Positions 13,440 through 26,200 of a DNA stretch of 64,000 nucleotides are shown in pieces. How positions within the stretch are numbered: position 1 is the stretch's first letter; each line of letters starts with the position of its first letter. Source of the stretch: Motacilla alba alba (Eukaryota; Chordata; Aves; Passeriformes; Motacillidae); the NCBI RefSeq assembly GCF_015832195.1, contig NC_052020.1, positions 9,368,254-9,432,253 on the forward strand, in the 5' to 3' direction. Below the pieces are notes generated by a model. It had not been told where the DNA came from. It did no database searches and was given only the letters and a program-made list of their open reading frames with translations. Both the position numbers and the translations under genes were made by a program.

Positions 13440-14589
13440 GCCTTAAAAACCCCACTAGGATTTCACATTTGCACATTGTCCAGTCTTTACCCAGAATCCA
13501 GAATTTTCATGTCCTTTCCATGCCCTATAAGAAGTCTGACCACAGCAGATAAGGGAGAACTATACCTAATAAAAATAAAGTAAAACAATAGCAGAGATCA
13601 GCCCAGAGAGGAGAAAGAGATATTACTCTTTCCCTTCACAAAGTGCTTCTCCACCCTTGGAGAAGAGGGATCAATGTCACAGCTCCCTCTTCAAAGAGAC
13701 TCAGAGAAAGCCAAAACAATGCATGGCCAGCTTCCATTTGCTATAAAAGTACAGAAATGTGGCGCAGACAATGCCAGGCTCCTGTCACGGCTCCATGTGT
13801 CTTTGGGAGGATATTTGACCTCCAAGGATAAGACTGGCCGGAAAGTCAGGGAGTGGGATTTCCTGTGCTTTAAAGTACAACATGTCTTCACCCACCTTGA
13901 TGGCCTTCACCACTGATTTGGGCTGGCCTCCTTAAGTCCCTCTGGGACCTCCTGGCCTGGGTCAGATCAAGGTGCTAGACTTTAGGCATGCAGTTTAGCT
14001 TCCCTGTAGTTGTTCCAGTGGCAGTAGCAGTGGACTGAATTTGAGCCTGGCTTAGCTCCTGGAGTCTGTATCTCATTCCATACCGTGCTCATGTGCAAGG
14101 CTCAGCTGCCTTGCTTGGTGACCCAAGCAGAGACTCTGCCCTGCGCCAGCAAAAGGGTGGGTGATGGTCTTGAAATTGGCTTTGATTAGGCTGAGTCAAA
14201 GGTGACACCCGCACAGCCACACATTGCATGGTGACACTTGTGTCTCGCCTCCCTTCCTACGCTGCTCCCGCTGGGGAAGGAGGAGGCAGCAGCCACACCT
14301 GCTGGGAGATAAGGGGGAGATCAGAGCCCTCTAATCAGGGCAGGGAGAAGACAACATCTGGCTGAGGCTGCAGACTGTGGGAGCTCTTAAGGATGCTCCC
14401 AAGGGGAGAGAGAACCTAGGGGAGGCCAGCCCACAGCTTCATCTCTCACGTCTTGGTCCTGTCCACTTTTCAGGTGAACTGCTCTTACTTAGCCTTCCTT
14501 CACCTTTCACAAGCCCAGCTGCCTCTTGATTTAGCAGATTCATTAGAAAGTCTCCACCCCCTCAGGAATGTGCCCTTCCCCCTTGCAGT

Positions 14590-14650
14590 CTTCCAGTTCG
14601 GATTCAATTAATATCCGGCAATTAACGCTGAATTAAAAGCTTTGGCATGA
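14590..14650. promoter_or_regulatory. Cluster of AATTAA homeodomain-type motifs
   Basis: AATTAA at 14606, 14620 and 14631 inside a 31-bp stretch, flanked by GC-rich sequence. TAATT cores are bound by many homeodomain proteins. No gene is assigned, and EPS8L2 is the nearest. Confidence 0.3.
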
Positions 14651-17179
14651 GGCTCCATCCTGGTTTCACTTGGCCGGCACCACACCACGCCTTCGCTGTG
14701 ACCAACACAAGGCTGAGCACAGCCACGGCCTGAACGCAGCGGGGAGAGCTGAGCAAAGGGCAAATGGGAAAATAGCAGGAATAAACAAAGAAAAGGGAGC
14801 CCAGCATGATAAGGACCTGCTGACTTGGCAGGTGTGTGCACTGCTTCCAGTTTCATGGCCTCTTTGGGACACAGGCACCCTGGAAGAGAGGACAGCCTCC
14901 CAAGTTAGCTTATCATTTGGGGACACCAGCTGATCCAATCAGGATTTTATTAACCACCATGAGATGAAGAATTCAGGGCTGGTCCTGCTTCACCCACAAA
15001 GCCAGACTCCACTGCCGTGGAGTCTGCACCTCTGGCAGCCACCCTGGGTTGCCCCAGATGGGCTCCTCAAAGAGCAGATCCCAGAGGTTTATTTTTTGGA
15101 CACAGCATAGGAAGGAGAAATAAAAACCAGGGTGACCTTAGCTGGATCCGAGGTTCCTCCTGGTGCTTCACAGCTGGGACTAGGACAGGTCTGAGCTCCA
15201 TGGGCCAAACCTGGTGACACATTCCTGCTGGAGTAACCTGGATTTCAGTACATTAAGACATGGCCCTGAGGCAGTAAGAAAAAGAGAGCCAGAAATATGA
15301 CACTAATATGAAGAAACACTCCCAGCTATCATCAGCTGTGGGACTCAAGTGATTGGGTGGTGCAGAGTAAACAGAGCAGAGCGGGGGATTTTAAGAGCCC
15401 AAGTTCTCTTTTCCAGGTATCTTATGCTAATGCACAAAGAGATCCAGGAGATAGGAACAGTTTGAGGAATGTAAAAGGAAACCAGCAGACAGCTATTAAC
15501 AGAGGAAAAATTCACAGGTATCCAAGCTTGGGCACAGGGGTGGGTTTTATTACACTCAGAGGGGTTGGCAGACCACCAAGTTTCTCTTCCAGGGTGGTTA
15601 TGAATTTCTACTTCTTATAGGTCTGCATAGAGATTTCAGTATCAACCACAAGAGAGACAAAAAAGGGCGAATTTAACATACTAGCTACTAAAATGCACTT
15701 GAGAGTCCTTTCTAGCAGTGTCTCTGTGCTGAGTGTGTTATTGTGACAGAAAACAGGCTGTAAGTTGTAAGGCTGAGCCCAAAACATGCTGGGGTTCTCC
15801 ACGCAGTCTGTGTACAGCCAAGTATTTCACCAGCATCCTCATAAATGCATCCCTCTGACATCCCACTGACAGTTCTGATAAGATCAGTGAGAAAACTCTC
15901 TCTGCCCTCACCTCAGGGTGAAACACACAGAGCAAAATACCACAAGTGTTCCAACGTGAGGAATAAATACGGATACGTAAGGAATCTAGGGCAGCTCTGC
16001 TGATGATACAACAAGCCCTGCAGCAGATAGTCAGCCTCCAGAGGGGAAATCCCAGGTGTCAGGGATGACTCCAAAGTATTCCCTGGGGATTGCACACACT
16101 TTAGCCTAGATTCAGTGAAGACAAACCCTTGGAGGAAGCTCCACTGCCTGCCCACAGCTGTCATGGCAGCCCTCGGCACATGCCAAGCACACTCAGCAGT
16201 TCTCTTGCAGGAAAGCCCAGTGAGGACACTGAGGAATTTTTTCCTTTAGGCCAGTAACAAGTATTTCAAAGCCAAGCCTTTGAATTCTGACAACCTTATC
16301 ATGAGGTAAGCGGGGTCTGACCCAGGCACAGAAGTGCCCCTGAACTTTCCAAAAGAGACTTAAAAAATTTTCAGGACTTGGCCTTGGCTTCCCTTCAGCT
16401 CACACATGCAGGAGAGGTGAAGAGCTTGGATACCAAAACAAATCATTCCCTGAGATCTTATTATATCTTGTTTCCAGGATTTGTCTCTCTTCCCTTGCAG
16501 TTCTGCTGTCAGAACAGTGCCTGGATCTCTCTCACATCTTCTCCCACATTCTAATTCTCATTGGAAAGAGGAGGAAAATGATCTGTGCTGATCCTGTCTG
16601 CCTTTCACTAACCACTCACCACAGTACATTCTCCTTCATGCCTAAGCTGCCAGTGGAGCAGCATTCAGTTATCCTGTTTTTCTTTACGTGGGCAATCCCC
16701 TCGTAAAGATCCTTTAACAGCTGGTGTAGAGCTTAAAATTAGCACATAACAAAAGCTAATGGCACTCTAGGCATGGAAATTACTTGGGACACACAGCCAT
16801 GAGCACATGGGCACAGGCATCTGGGACACACCATGGAGGCAAGGGCCACCTCAGTCCCTGTTTAACCTTAGGCAGGACAGTGCTGCTGGAAAAAGATGCG
16901 CTGGAACGCCACAAAATTGGGGTGTGCCTGGAATGGAAGAGCAAGAGGCAGAGGTGGAAATAGGTTTTGAAAAAACATCCTAGGATGTGTCACCTTCAGC
17001 CTAGGTCGGAGCAGTGAGAGGTGACTGAGAACAGGGAGGAAACACCCTTGTACTCACCTGACTGCTTCATCTGCTTGGAGACCCCAGCTTGGAGGCAGGG
17101 AGGGCAGGATGCACATGGATAAATCACCTGAGAGCCTCTTCTATAACCACTGACCCTGTCTCTTGTGCTTCTGCTGCAG

Positions 17180-17244
17180 TTGCCTGGCCTGTGAAGCAAC
17201 ATGAGTCACAAGGGATCCCTCAACAGCAACCCCGGCTCATCAAA
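17180..17244 (+). CDS. EPS8L2: EPS8L2 coding exon 1 (start codon at 17201)
   Basis: The acceptor ctgctgcag ends at 17179, so 17180-17200 is 5' untranslated and a further upstream exon must exist. ATG at 17201-17203 (context caacATGA) encodes [14 protein letters not shown]. The donor gtaagg starts at 17245, leaving phase 2. Confidence 0.9.
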
Positions 17245-20200
17245 GTAAGGATCTCCCTGCACCACTCCTTCCTGCCGTTCAGGGGATACTCCAAGCAGTC
17301 CCACTCATCCCCAAAGTCCCTGGTGTTTGTTTCACCCCTCCTGGGCACCTCACAAGCTGGCACTGCCTCACACATCGCCTGCCCTGTGCACTGGGGTTTG
17401 ATAATGGCACATTAGGTGGAGAGAGCAGAGGAACACCAGGAGCTTCTCCACTTGTAGCTTCAGGCTACAGCAGCCCATGGCAACCTCCCAGTGGAGCCAG
17501 AGCCACCAGCTCTCCCTCCTTCCTGCAGCGGCTATGAGCACCTGAACACTGCCTGCCCTCAGGGGGACATGGTGACAGAGCACAAAGCAGCCCCTGGGCA
17601 CCCCTGGGCTCACTGCTCTGTGCAGAACAGCCCAACCACAGCACCTCAGATCCCACTTGGAACCTCCTCTGCCAGAGAAAACTCTGTTATCTCCTGGGTG
17701 CTCATTCCTACCCACAACCCAGGCACGGGGGGTGGCCCTACATGTGGTGCTTAGAGACCTGATGCCCCAAAACTCAACTGTTCACACACAATTCCACCCT
17801 CCCTTACATGGGATATGTTCTATATCCAAGCACCTGCCTTCAAGGGGTACATCTCCAACATGTCCATTGAGAAGGGATCATCACTTGGCTCTTGCACTGC
17901 CTCAGGTTCAGGTGGACTCAGGGATAACATGGAGGGGGTCTCCCTGTAACTCCCACTTATGGCACACTGGGAGCCGCTGTCCTTACCGCAGCCCCTCCGG
18001 AGTGCTGTCCTTCCAGGGGACATTGTGAAGGTAACTCTAGTGGGGACAGGCCTGGCTGGGCTGCTCCGTGTCCTGTTTCCACTGCTGGGTTCAGTGACAT
18101 ATGCCTGTGGTGTGGATAACGGGTAGGGTTGCACAGGGAGCCGCCGGCACGGCCCACAAGGAAATGCTTTGCAAGGAAGGGAAGGGCTGGTCCCTCTGGG
18201 CAGCTGCAGAGCTGCTGTGTGAAAAGTGATGTTAAAAATATTTGGGAGCTGATGGCTGAGTTGCACCTTCTTCCTTTTTCAGTGGCAGCATGGGCAAAGC
18301 CGAGGGAGCCTCCAAGCTGAGCGCAAAGGACCTGTACGGTGAGTCGTGCCCGCAAACATATCCAAAGTTTCCCATGGCAAAGGCACCTCTGGAGAGCTGG
18401 ATGTGGATGTTGGGCAGCTTTAGGCTGGAACTCAATCAAAGCCACATGAATCCAGAGTTCCATACGCAACAGGCTGGCCTGACCTGGCAGCAAATACACA
18501 CCTCGCATCTGTGCTGACACCTCCCACACTGAGGACAGTTGGGATTTTGTGGGAACAGAACGTTGCTTCCCTTGCCCAGATCCTCCCCAGGTCTGTTAGC
18601 AAGATCACCTGATAAAGGGCCTCACAAAAGAAAGACTGTCCTCAGCAGGTTAATGATTATCCTCTTCTAACTACTCAGTGAACCATGAAAATTCCATGCC
18701 CTTTGGCTCTTTGGAAGTGCAGGGAATGGGCAGGATGGGTGTTTGTGCACAGTCCAAGAGGCAGCTTGTTTGGCTTCAGCACATTTAGGTATCAATAACA
18801 GCTATTCCTGATCCCAGGAGATCCAAGTACCCCAGGTGAAAATGTGGCCTCTGGGATGGGGAGAGCAAGCATAAATCATGTGAGAAATCACCTCCCTCAG
18901 TTATTTCCTGTGTAAGAAGTTGGGGGTTGTCTGGGGTAACACAAGCAGTTTTTGGGGTGTCTGAGCCTGCCATCTCTCCCACCTGAGAGCTGTGGATTCA
19001 TCTGGTTGATGTTTAATTGGGAAGGAACAGGCTGTGTGCTTTTCCTTGGAGATCTTCTATTTGATCACAGATTGTCTTCAGCACCTATGAACTGCCAACG
19101 TGGTTTATTTGTCCCTGGGAAGGGACTCCCTTTGCCCAAGGCTGAAGGTTTATCCATGTGGAGTAGCCAGAGAGACCAACCTCACCTGGGGAGAAGTGGG
19201 ACGGCAGGGGCTGTATTTAGTGCTAAACAAAGCCATGGTTAATGTCAATTAGCTCCCAAGAAATGAAACATGAGGGTAATGGCAGAGCAGAAATTTGGCT
19301 GTTTGTGGCCTGGATGCTGCAGGGTGGGCGGGTACCAAGCAGGGGTTTGAACTGTGTCAGTCACTTCTGGACTTGGAAGGACACACGATAAAGAAGCAAG
19401 AGGATGAGGTGTGGGAATTTTGGGTGCACACAGGGCTGCTAGTGGAGATGAACTCCTCCTGCCTCCAAGGCAGTGAACATTCCTTTGGCTGTGCACTGAC
19501 ACTGTGGCACATCTTGTCAGGGGCAGGAGAGCTGTAGTTTCCAGGTAAACAGCCCTACAGAGATGTGTAAAAATGAACCTGGGAGCTCACCATGGGATTA
19601 AAGCCAAGCAGATTTGCAGGCTGGCACCCATGGGTGCAGGCACCCAGGGCTCCAGCCACCAGAATACCAGAGGGGGATCTAATGGTGCCATGGCACAGGG
19701 AGCACCCCTCAATCCCATGCCACAAAAGCCAGCGCAGGGAAAGGCTGACAGGCTGCTTTGGAAACAAACACAGCTCTCAAATAAGCACTTTTCAACACAG
19801 AATTTCATCTTCCACTTTTTTTTTTTTTTCTGTATGAACACACCTCAAAAACAAATTCACCAGGGTTGGGACCTCTCTGACCAAATTCCAGCAAACCTGA
19901 AATGAGAACTCTATGTCCCTGGGCCAAATCCTTAGGAGGAGTAAAGCAGCTGCCTGCTATTTCCCTGCCACTACTGAAACACAGGAGCTCTGCAGGCATT
20001 CCCTGCACAAATCAGTGCTTCTTGGCCAGCCCAGCCCCTGGCACAAGCACATCCAGAGGGATTTTGCTTGGCAGCAATTGAAACCCACCCCCTAATTCAG
20101 CAAAAGACACTCAGCACGTGTAAACCAATATTTAAATGTCTTGGTCCATTTCCCACTCGGATGCTCCCTCCCCCAGCATTAATTTCTGCTGTGAGCTGGC

Positions 20201-23200
20201 ACATTTGGGGGTAGAGGGCAAGCAAGAACTAAAATTCCAGGGAGAATTATGTTTCATAATGAAACAAATCACGCCAAGCTGAGCTGGCCTTGATTATGTG
20301 ATTACAACACTGCTGAGGGACATTTGGAGCTGACAAGACTTTTCATATTTCCACTTTCCTCACATGCAATCAGGCTAGACCCTCAGACTGTGTACACTGC
20401 CAGACCTCCAAGAAGTGAGTGCAGTGACTCCCAAATTCCCACACACGGCATCCACTCATTTAAAGCTTGCTGCATTATGATGGCTCCAACGCACACAGGT
20501 GTCTAAATATTATTCACAAGTGAACAAGGCCTTGGGTTTAGCTTTCTAAAGATGATTTTTCTACAGTAATACTGGCCTAACATGACAAGGGTGCCAACTG
20601 TGGGTACAGAAGTGCTACCTGAGGGCCAAGGTGTCCCCAGTATCAACAGGGACTTACTGGGAATATTAAACCCACCTCAGGGGAGACCTCGAAGAAGGAT
20701 ATTTAAAATTGTCGTGGTGAGGCTGGAACACAGCAGCAGCTTCAGGCTGTGCACAGGAAAGCACCCGGGTGGTGAAGGTGGAGGTTCAGTCTGGGGGAGC
20801 TCCAGGGCATAGTGTGAAGGTCCTCACAGGACACAGCCTCATCACACGGCTGTTGATGGGTGGGGAAGGCTCTGGTGTCACACTTGGCCTGCTGAAATTG
20901 GTTTGATCACCAAATATGTTGCCTACCACCATGTATTCTTCACTGTGGTGAGCACAGAAGAGAGATGACCAAAGGGAATTCTACAATGAAACTGGCTTAA
21001 AGCCCCAAGATACCCTCCCCTGGCTCTGTTCCTACCAGAGTTTGATATGCTTTCCAGCTGCTCTGCCATCCTCAGTGGAGTTTCCTGGCTCTAGTGGGAG
21101 CAGGACACTCATCCTTTCCTCCCCCCTTAGTAAAACAGCACCTCATTCGTTCAGCTCCACATTCTGGAGGAGTCTGTGGCTGCAGGGAGCAGTCCCGCCT
21201 CAGCTGGCAGCAGGGAATGGCTGGCCCCTCTCAGGTTGCCACCTCTCTCCCCACACAGCCACCAGCTGAATAAATGTTAATGCGCACCATAAATAAATTA
21301 GGCTGCTTCTCTGCTTACGGGCGTCTGTTCTGAGCCCAGATGAAAGCCTGGGGGGGGAAACCAGGCTCCAGCAGAACCCATGGGAAGGACTGTCGGGAAG
21401 TATTTCTGCACAGCACTTCCCACAGCAGGAAAGCTGCTGCCACCCCTTTCTGAGGTGACTCCCGGTGGGCTTCTGCAGGTGTTCCGCTCAGCTGCTTCCA
21501 GAGCTGTCAAACAGCGCTGGCTGGCTCTCCTGATGGATTAGACAGCGTAGCAGGAGAAGTTCAGGGCAGTTTGATGATTGCAGTGATTTCTCACAGGGCT
21601 GTGGGGAGGAGCAGCTCATTTCTGTTTGGTTGCTGTCTGTCCCTGTGGTGCTCAGCCTCCTTCCAGCCCCCCACGCCGAGCCTGTGAGACCCAGCCAGCT
21701 GGTTCCAGCCTGTCCACCCATCCTCAGTGCACTCATTTCTGGGAAAGAACCGGGCTTGACAGGGCACAGGGCTGGAAAAGGGATTTTGGAGCAATGAGTT
21801 AGGCTGGAGAAGCGCAGTGCTGATGCCGATCACTTGACACTGCACACCCGTAACCCAAGCCAGGCTGCGGCGCTGTAACAGGACACGAGGCACTATCACA
21901 AAGAGAAGAGCCACTTCCTGCCCAGTGTGGCCCTGCACAGGGATCATCTCCCTGGGGAGCCACTGGCAGAGAGGCTCCACTGGGGCCAGCATCACCCCTG
22001 AGCCACAGGCTTGGTGCTGGCCAGGCAGAACACACCAATGGAGAAGAAGTAACTTACCTTTAATGGTCATGAACCTACTCCTGGGGGTCTCACTGATCTG
22101 CCTGTATCCCAACAGGACCTCCAGCCCCAGCCTAATGGAGAGATCTCTGAGATGAGACCCTCCAGCCCTCAGCACAGTGCCCAGACCATAATTTCCTGCT
22201 GCTGGCTCTCCCACACCCTGCCCAAACCAGGCATTTGTTCACAATTCCAGCTGGAGGCCACATGGCTGTCACATCGTTATTGACAGGAGCACGGAGGGAT
22301 CATTCCTTCCCCACAACCTTTAGGAGAGGATTTGTGCAGGATTTAACACACACTGGTATTGTCTGCAAGAGACAACTCTGGCAGGAGCAGTGGCCTGCCA
22401 AGCCTGCTCTGCCACACTGCTGAGTCAAGATGACCACGTCCATACCTAAATCCACAGGGATTCGGAACAGTGCCACTCACTGTCATGTCTTTAAAGATTT
22501 CATCATACTGGAGAAAAAGCCTGAGGTTCAGCAGAGATCCAGCCTTCTTGCCCAGGTCATTAATTCCTCCTGTCCCCTCCTGCCAGTCCTGAATAACTCC
22601 CTTGTCCTTCCTCCTGCTCCCTCGGTGCCATTCCAGCTCCCTTCTTCACATCCCCTTTCCCACCTGAGATTCCAGCTTCAGATTACCCTGCTCCCCTTTG
22701 ACACTGTGTGTGTGGGTGACCCTTCTATTCAACGCCTTGGACACTTAATGCACCACCTGGAAACAGGGCTGGAAGAAAAACTGGAAGCCAACAATCCTGT
22801 TGGTTTCTGCAGATCAAGCCCCAGTGGTGGGTGAGACAGGGAACACATTGGCTCAGTTCAGCCCTGACTGGAGCTACTGGGAAGAGCAGACACTGCTCCA
22901 GGTGCTGCTGGCCAGGAGTTTGGCATGGCAGTTAGTGACAGGGATACTGTGGAGAGGCATCTCCCACCTCTGATGCTGTTTAGCGTCTCCAATGACCCTT
23001 TTTCTTTGCCACCTGGAAACTGCTGAGCACAAGTTCTCACCTTTCATGGAGTAACTTCTTACAGCTCATGCGGAGGAACCTTTTCCTAAATGGAAATAAG
23101 GTTTTGGATATGCCCAAGTAGCTTGGGAACTCAAGTTGTGGTAGTTCATAAAAATAACAACCAAAAAAAAAAAAAGGAAGAACTTTTCATTATGAGTTTT

Positions 23201-26200
23201 TTTCAAGATTCAAATAAAGTGAATTAATTAAATCAGGATTCCCCCAATCTTACTATGTTCTGACATTCAAAAAATGTCATTACCAGCTACAGAGATCTGA
23301 GTAAACATCACTTTGGGCTTTTTGGTGAAAAATAATTTGGCAGGTTTCTTCCAGGTCTGGTTGTAAAGGCAAAAGGGAATATCTCTACTGGTGAACTATA
23401 GCTCTCAATGCCCTGATTATCCTGCTCCAAGCAGCCTGGTGGACACGGTGCTGCCGGACACACTGAAGACAAACACACACTGTTCCTCCATGTACTCAGT
23501 CCTTGCACAACCCAGGCGCTGTGCCAGGTTTTTATTTGCTTTCCTAGAGTGGGTTGTGTCTTCAGCTAATAAAGCAGGAATGTGAGCACTTGGGGCTGAG
23601 CTGTAGCAAATATGAAGCGTGCCGAGCAGGAATTCAGCCGTGTGGAACCCGGAGCCGCTGCTCGCTGCTCCCTGCTGCCACAGCCCATTCACACCTCAAT
23701 GAGAGCTGTTCATTCACTCCAAGAGCTTCCAGATCCATCTGCACACACCAGCCATGAGTGAGAGCTGACCAGGCAGACATTCCCAGTGCTACAGGCGCCG
23801 GTACAGACCAGCTCCAGCAGTTCGGCAAGTACCACAGGTCTATCAGCAAACCCAGGGAGCTTGATGCTCCCTAAACTGCAAAGATATCCCAAAATGGAGC
23901 TCTCTCTGTGCTGGCCATAGAGAGCAGGGAAGGAGCAAGGCAGGACCTGCAGATTCTCCCCCATCAGGTATCTCAGGCACAGCAGGTCAGTGCAAAGCCC
24001 CAGAGCAGATCCTTGACTAACCCTGGGTAAGCTGGAGCAGGAAGCAGGAACCTGGCAGATGCTGTGTTCAAGTGCCACATCTAGCCCCACGGTGGGATCT
24101 TGGAATGGAGGTTATTCCATACTGCTGCTCTGTAAGCCAGCCTGGCAGGTTTCTGTGGCTGCCATGAGCACACAGAGCATTTGCTGCCCCATTTCTCCTC
24201 AGCAGGCTGGTCCTGACCTGCCATTTGGCACAGAGCAGCTCACGCTACGCTGGCAGGTTCCTATAAACAGTGTGTGCACTGCTAGATAATGTATAGATAA
24301 CGTAAAGATTATATAAGGAATTGGCGAGCTCCAGAAGTAACCGCCAGGACTTCCCTTAGGCTGCTGTAATGGATGTGGAGGCTGGGGAGGTCAGCAGTGT
24401 GATTCAGGGAATGGAGGAGAGGTCCTTGGTATGGCGCTGGCAAAGAAAACAAATCCAGTGCCTTTCATTCCTCAGAGACTGCTCTGTACTTGTCCATACA
24501 TCCCCCTGTCTTCTGCCGTGCCTTCTGCCCAGCAACAGCTGTAAACAAATGTGGGGAGGGACAGGGAGGATCAGGTAGGATCCTGTGTGGTAAAACTAAT
24601 TAATCAGAGAAGGATGTGCCTGGAGGGGAGGCAGAGGCCACTGGCAGGTTGTACTGGGGGTGCTGTGCCCCTCTGGCTTGACAGAGGCTGTGCATGGAGA
24701 AAGACAAGCCTGCTCCTGCCCTCCTTGGCACGGCTCAGCATTCCCAGAGACCTTAACCAATTCTCCCGGCTAAGCTGATCCCTCGGGGCAGTTTATCCCG
24801 CTAGTTGATCTCCTGTGCTCACTGAACGTTCACAGCCACATCTCAGCTCCCTGCTAAATAAGGTTTTGCATGGAAATGGGGAGGGAACTTGGCACTAAAG
24901 ATGTGCTTTGGCTTCCTGGACCAAGCTGATAACCCCAGCCCTCCAGGATGTGCATCGATCCTGCTTTTTTTCCTGATTTATTACTCTCTTTCATCCTTTC
25001 CACTCCTTAGCGTAAAGCCAAACAGGACTCTTTCCCTGTCAGCCAAGATTTTAGTATCATTATTGGGATTTCGGCCCAGCACTGTTTTGAGCCCTCAGGT
25101 ACCACCTTGTACCTCTGCAGTGGTCTCAGCTCTTCCCATTTCCTCACTGGTGCCAATGGGAAATGTCCTTCCCGCAGCACTGTTTATCTGTAAGCTATCA
25201 GATGTAGATAACATTCGTTGCCGTTTTGCCCACTCCTCTGGGTGTGAGGCAAGATTAAAGCTGTTAGTTCTCTACCTGTTAGTAGAGAACTGAAGGGAAT
25301 TCTGTTACAGAGCCGCTTACAGGATTTTTCCCTGCAAAGGACTGTCTTAGGGATCACTGGGCCAGGCCCTGAGAGGCAAGACATGAGACAATTTACCAGA
25401 GGTTGTGCCTGTCCCACGTGTGATCTGTGCTTAAGGCATTCGAAGCTTTCTGGATTCCCCATCCCATACATACAGCAAGTGTCTGGGATCAGCACAACTG
25501 CTCCTCAGGCCACAGGGGATCCCACCAGCACCTGCCAGGATACCCATGCTACAAGTTGGACTTTTTCCTTGCCAGACTTGAAAAGGACAGGACAAAGCTC
25601 TATTGTTTTCCCATCTCTTTGGCTCTCTTGGCAGACAAAAGGGAAAAAGGACAGCGGTCACTGTGGGCTCATGCCAGCTTTATCACCTCTGGATGTTTGC
25701 TGTACCCGTGCCACAGCCCTGGAGCTCTCCCTGCCCTTTGCCTGTGTTATATCCAGAGTCCTTCACTGCCACAGACTCTGAAGGTCGTAGCAGGAGATAT
25801 ACAGAGGTGCAGAAGAGTGTCTGAGCTAATTTGGGGAAACCATCACTATATTTCTACAGTGCTCATCTATCACATAGGAATTATGCAAATTCTCCATATC
25901 CTGGGGCCAGGTTAGGGGTTGGATAACATCTGAAGGTGCTGAGGTCCTGTTGCAGGACACTGTAGAAATGCCAAGTGTCCCGGTGTGAGGTGTCAGATGA
26001 AGCGCGAGGAAATGAGCTCCTCCTGCTGCTGCTGCTGCTAACAGGCCAGCATGCACTCATATAAAATTCAGCAGGTCAGCAGCAAAGCTGTGCAGAAGGG
26101 CAGGGTGGAGCCGCACAGGACAGCTGACCTGCCTTCCGAGGTATGGCTGGCAAGGGAGTTCACCTGGGCAAGGGAAAGGATCCCCCTTGATCGAGGAGTC

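Larger units (their letters stand above)
9911..17179. other. Non-coding DNA upstream of EPS8L2 exon 1
   Basis: Must contain or adjoin the EPS8L2 5' untranslated exon, since coding exon 1 begins with a splice acceptor. I could not single out that exon. Contents noted: the (ATA)8 run, the AATTAA cluster and a modestly GC-rich block at 14200-14460. Confidence 0.5.

Noticed and set aside
1..17179. TMEM80 or DEAF1 expected upstream by human synteny
   Set aside because: No peptide resembling TMEM80 membrane segments or DEAF1 SAND/MYND domains was found in any frame.
17957..18529. A 190-codon minus-strand frame antisense to EPS8L2 exon 2
   Set aside because: It overlaps a verified exon on the other strand. 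The open frame is best explained as a shadow plus moderate GC.
24290..24330. TATATAAGG with upstream GATAA-like words as an internal promoter
   Set aside because: No initiator, CpG or downstream exon supports it. AT-rich intron sequence explains it.
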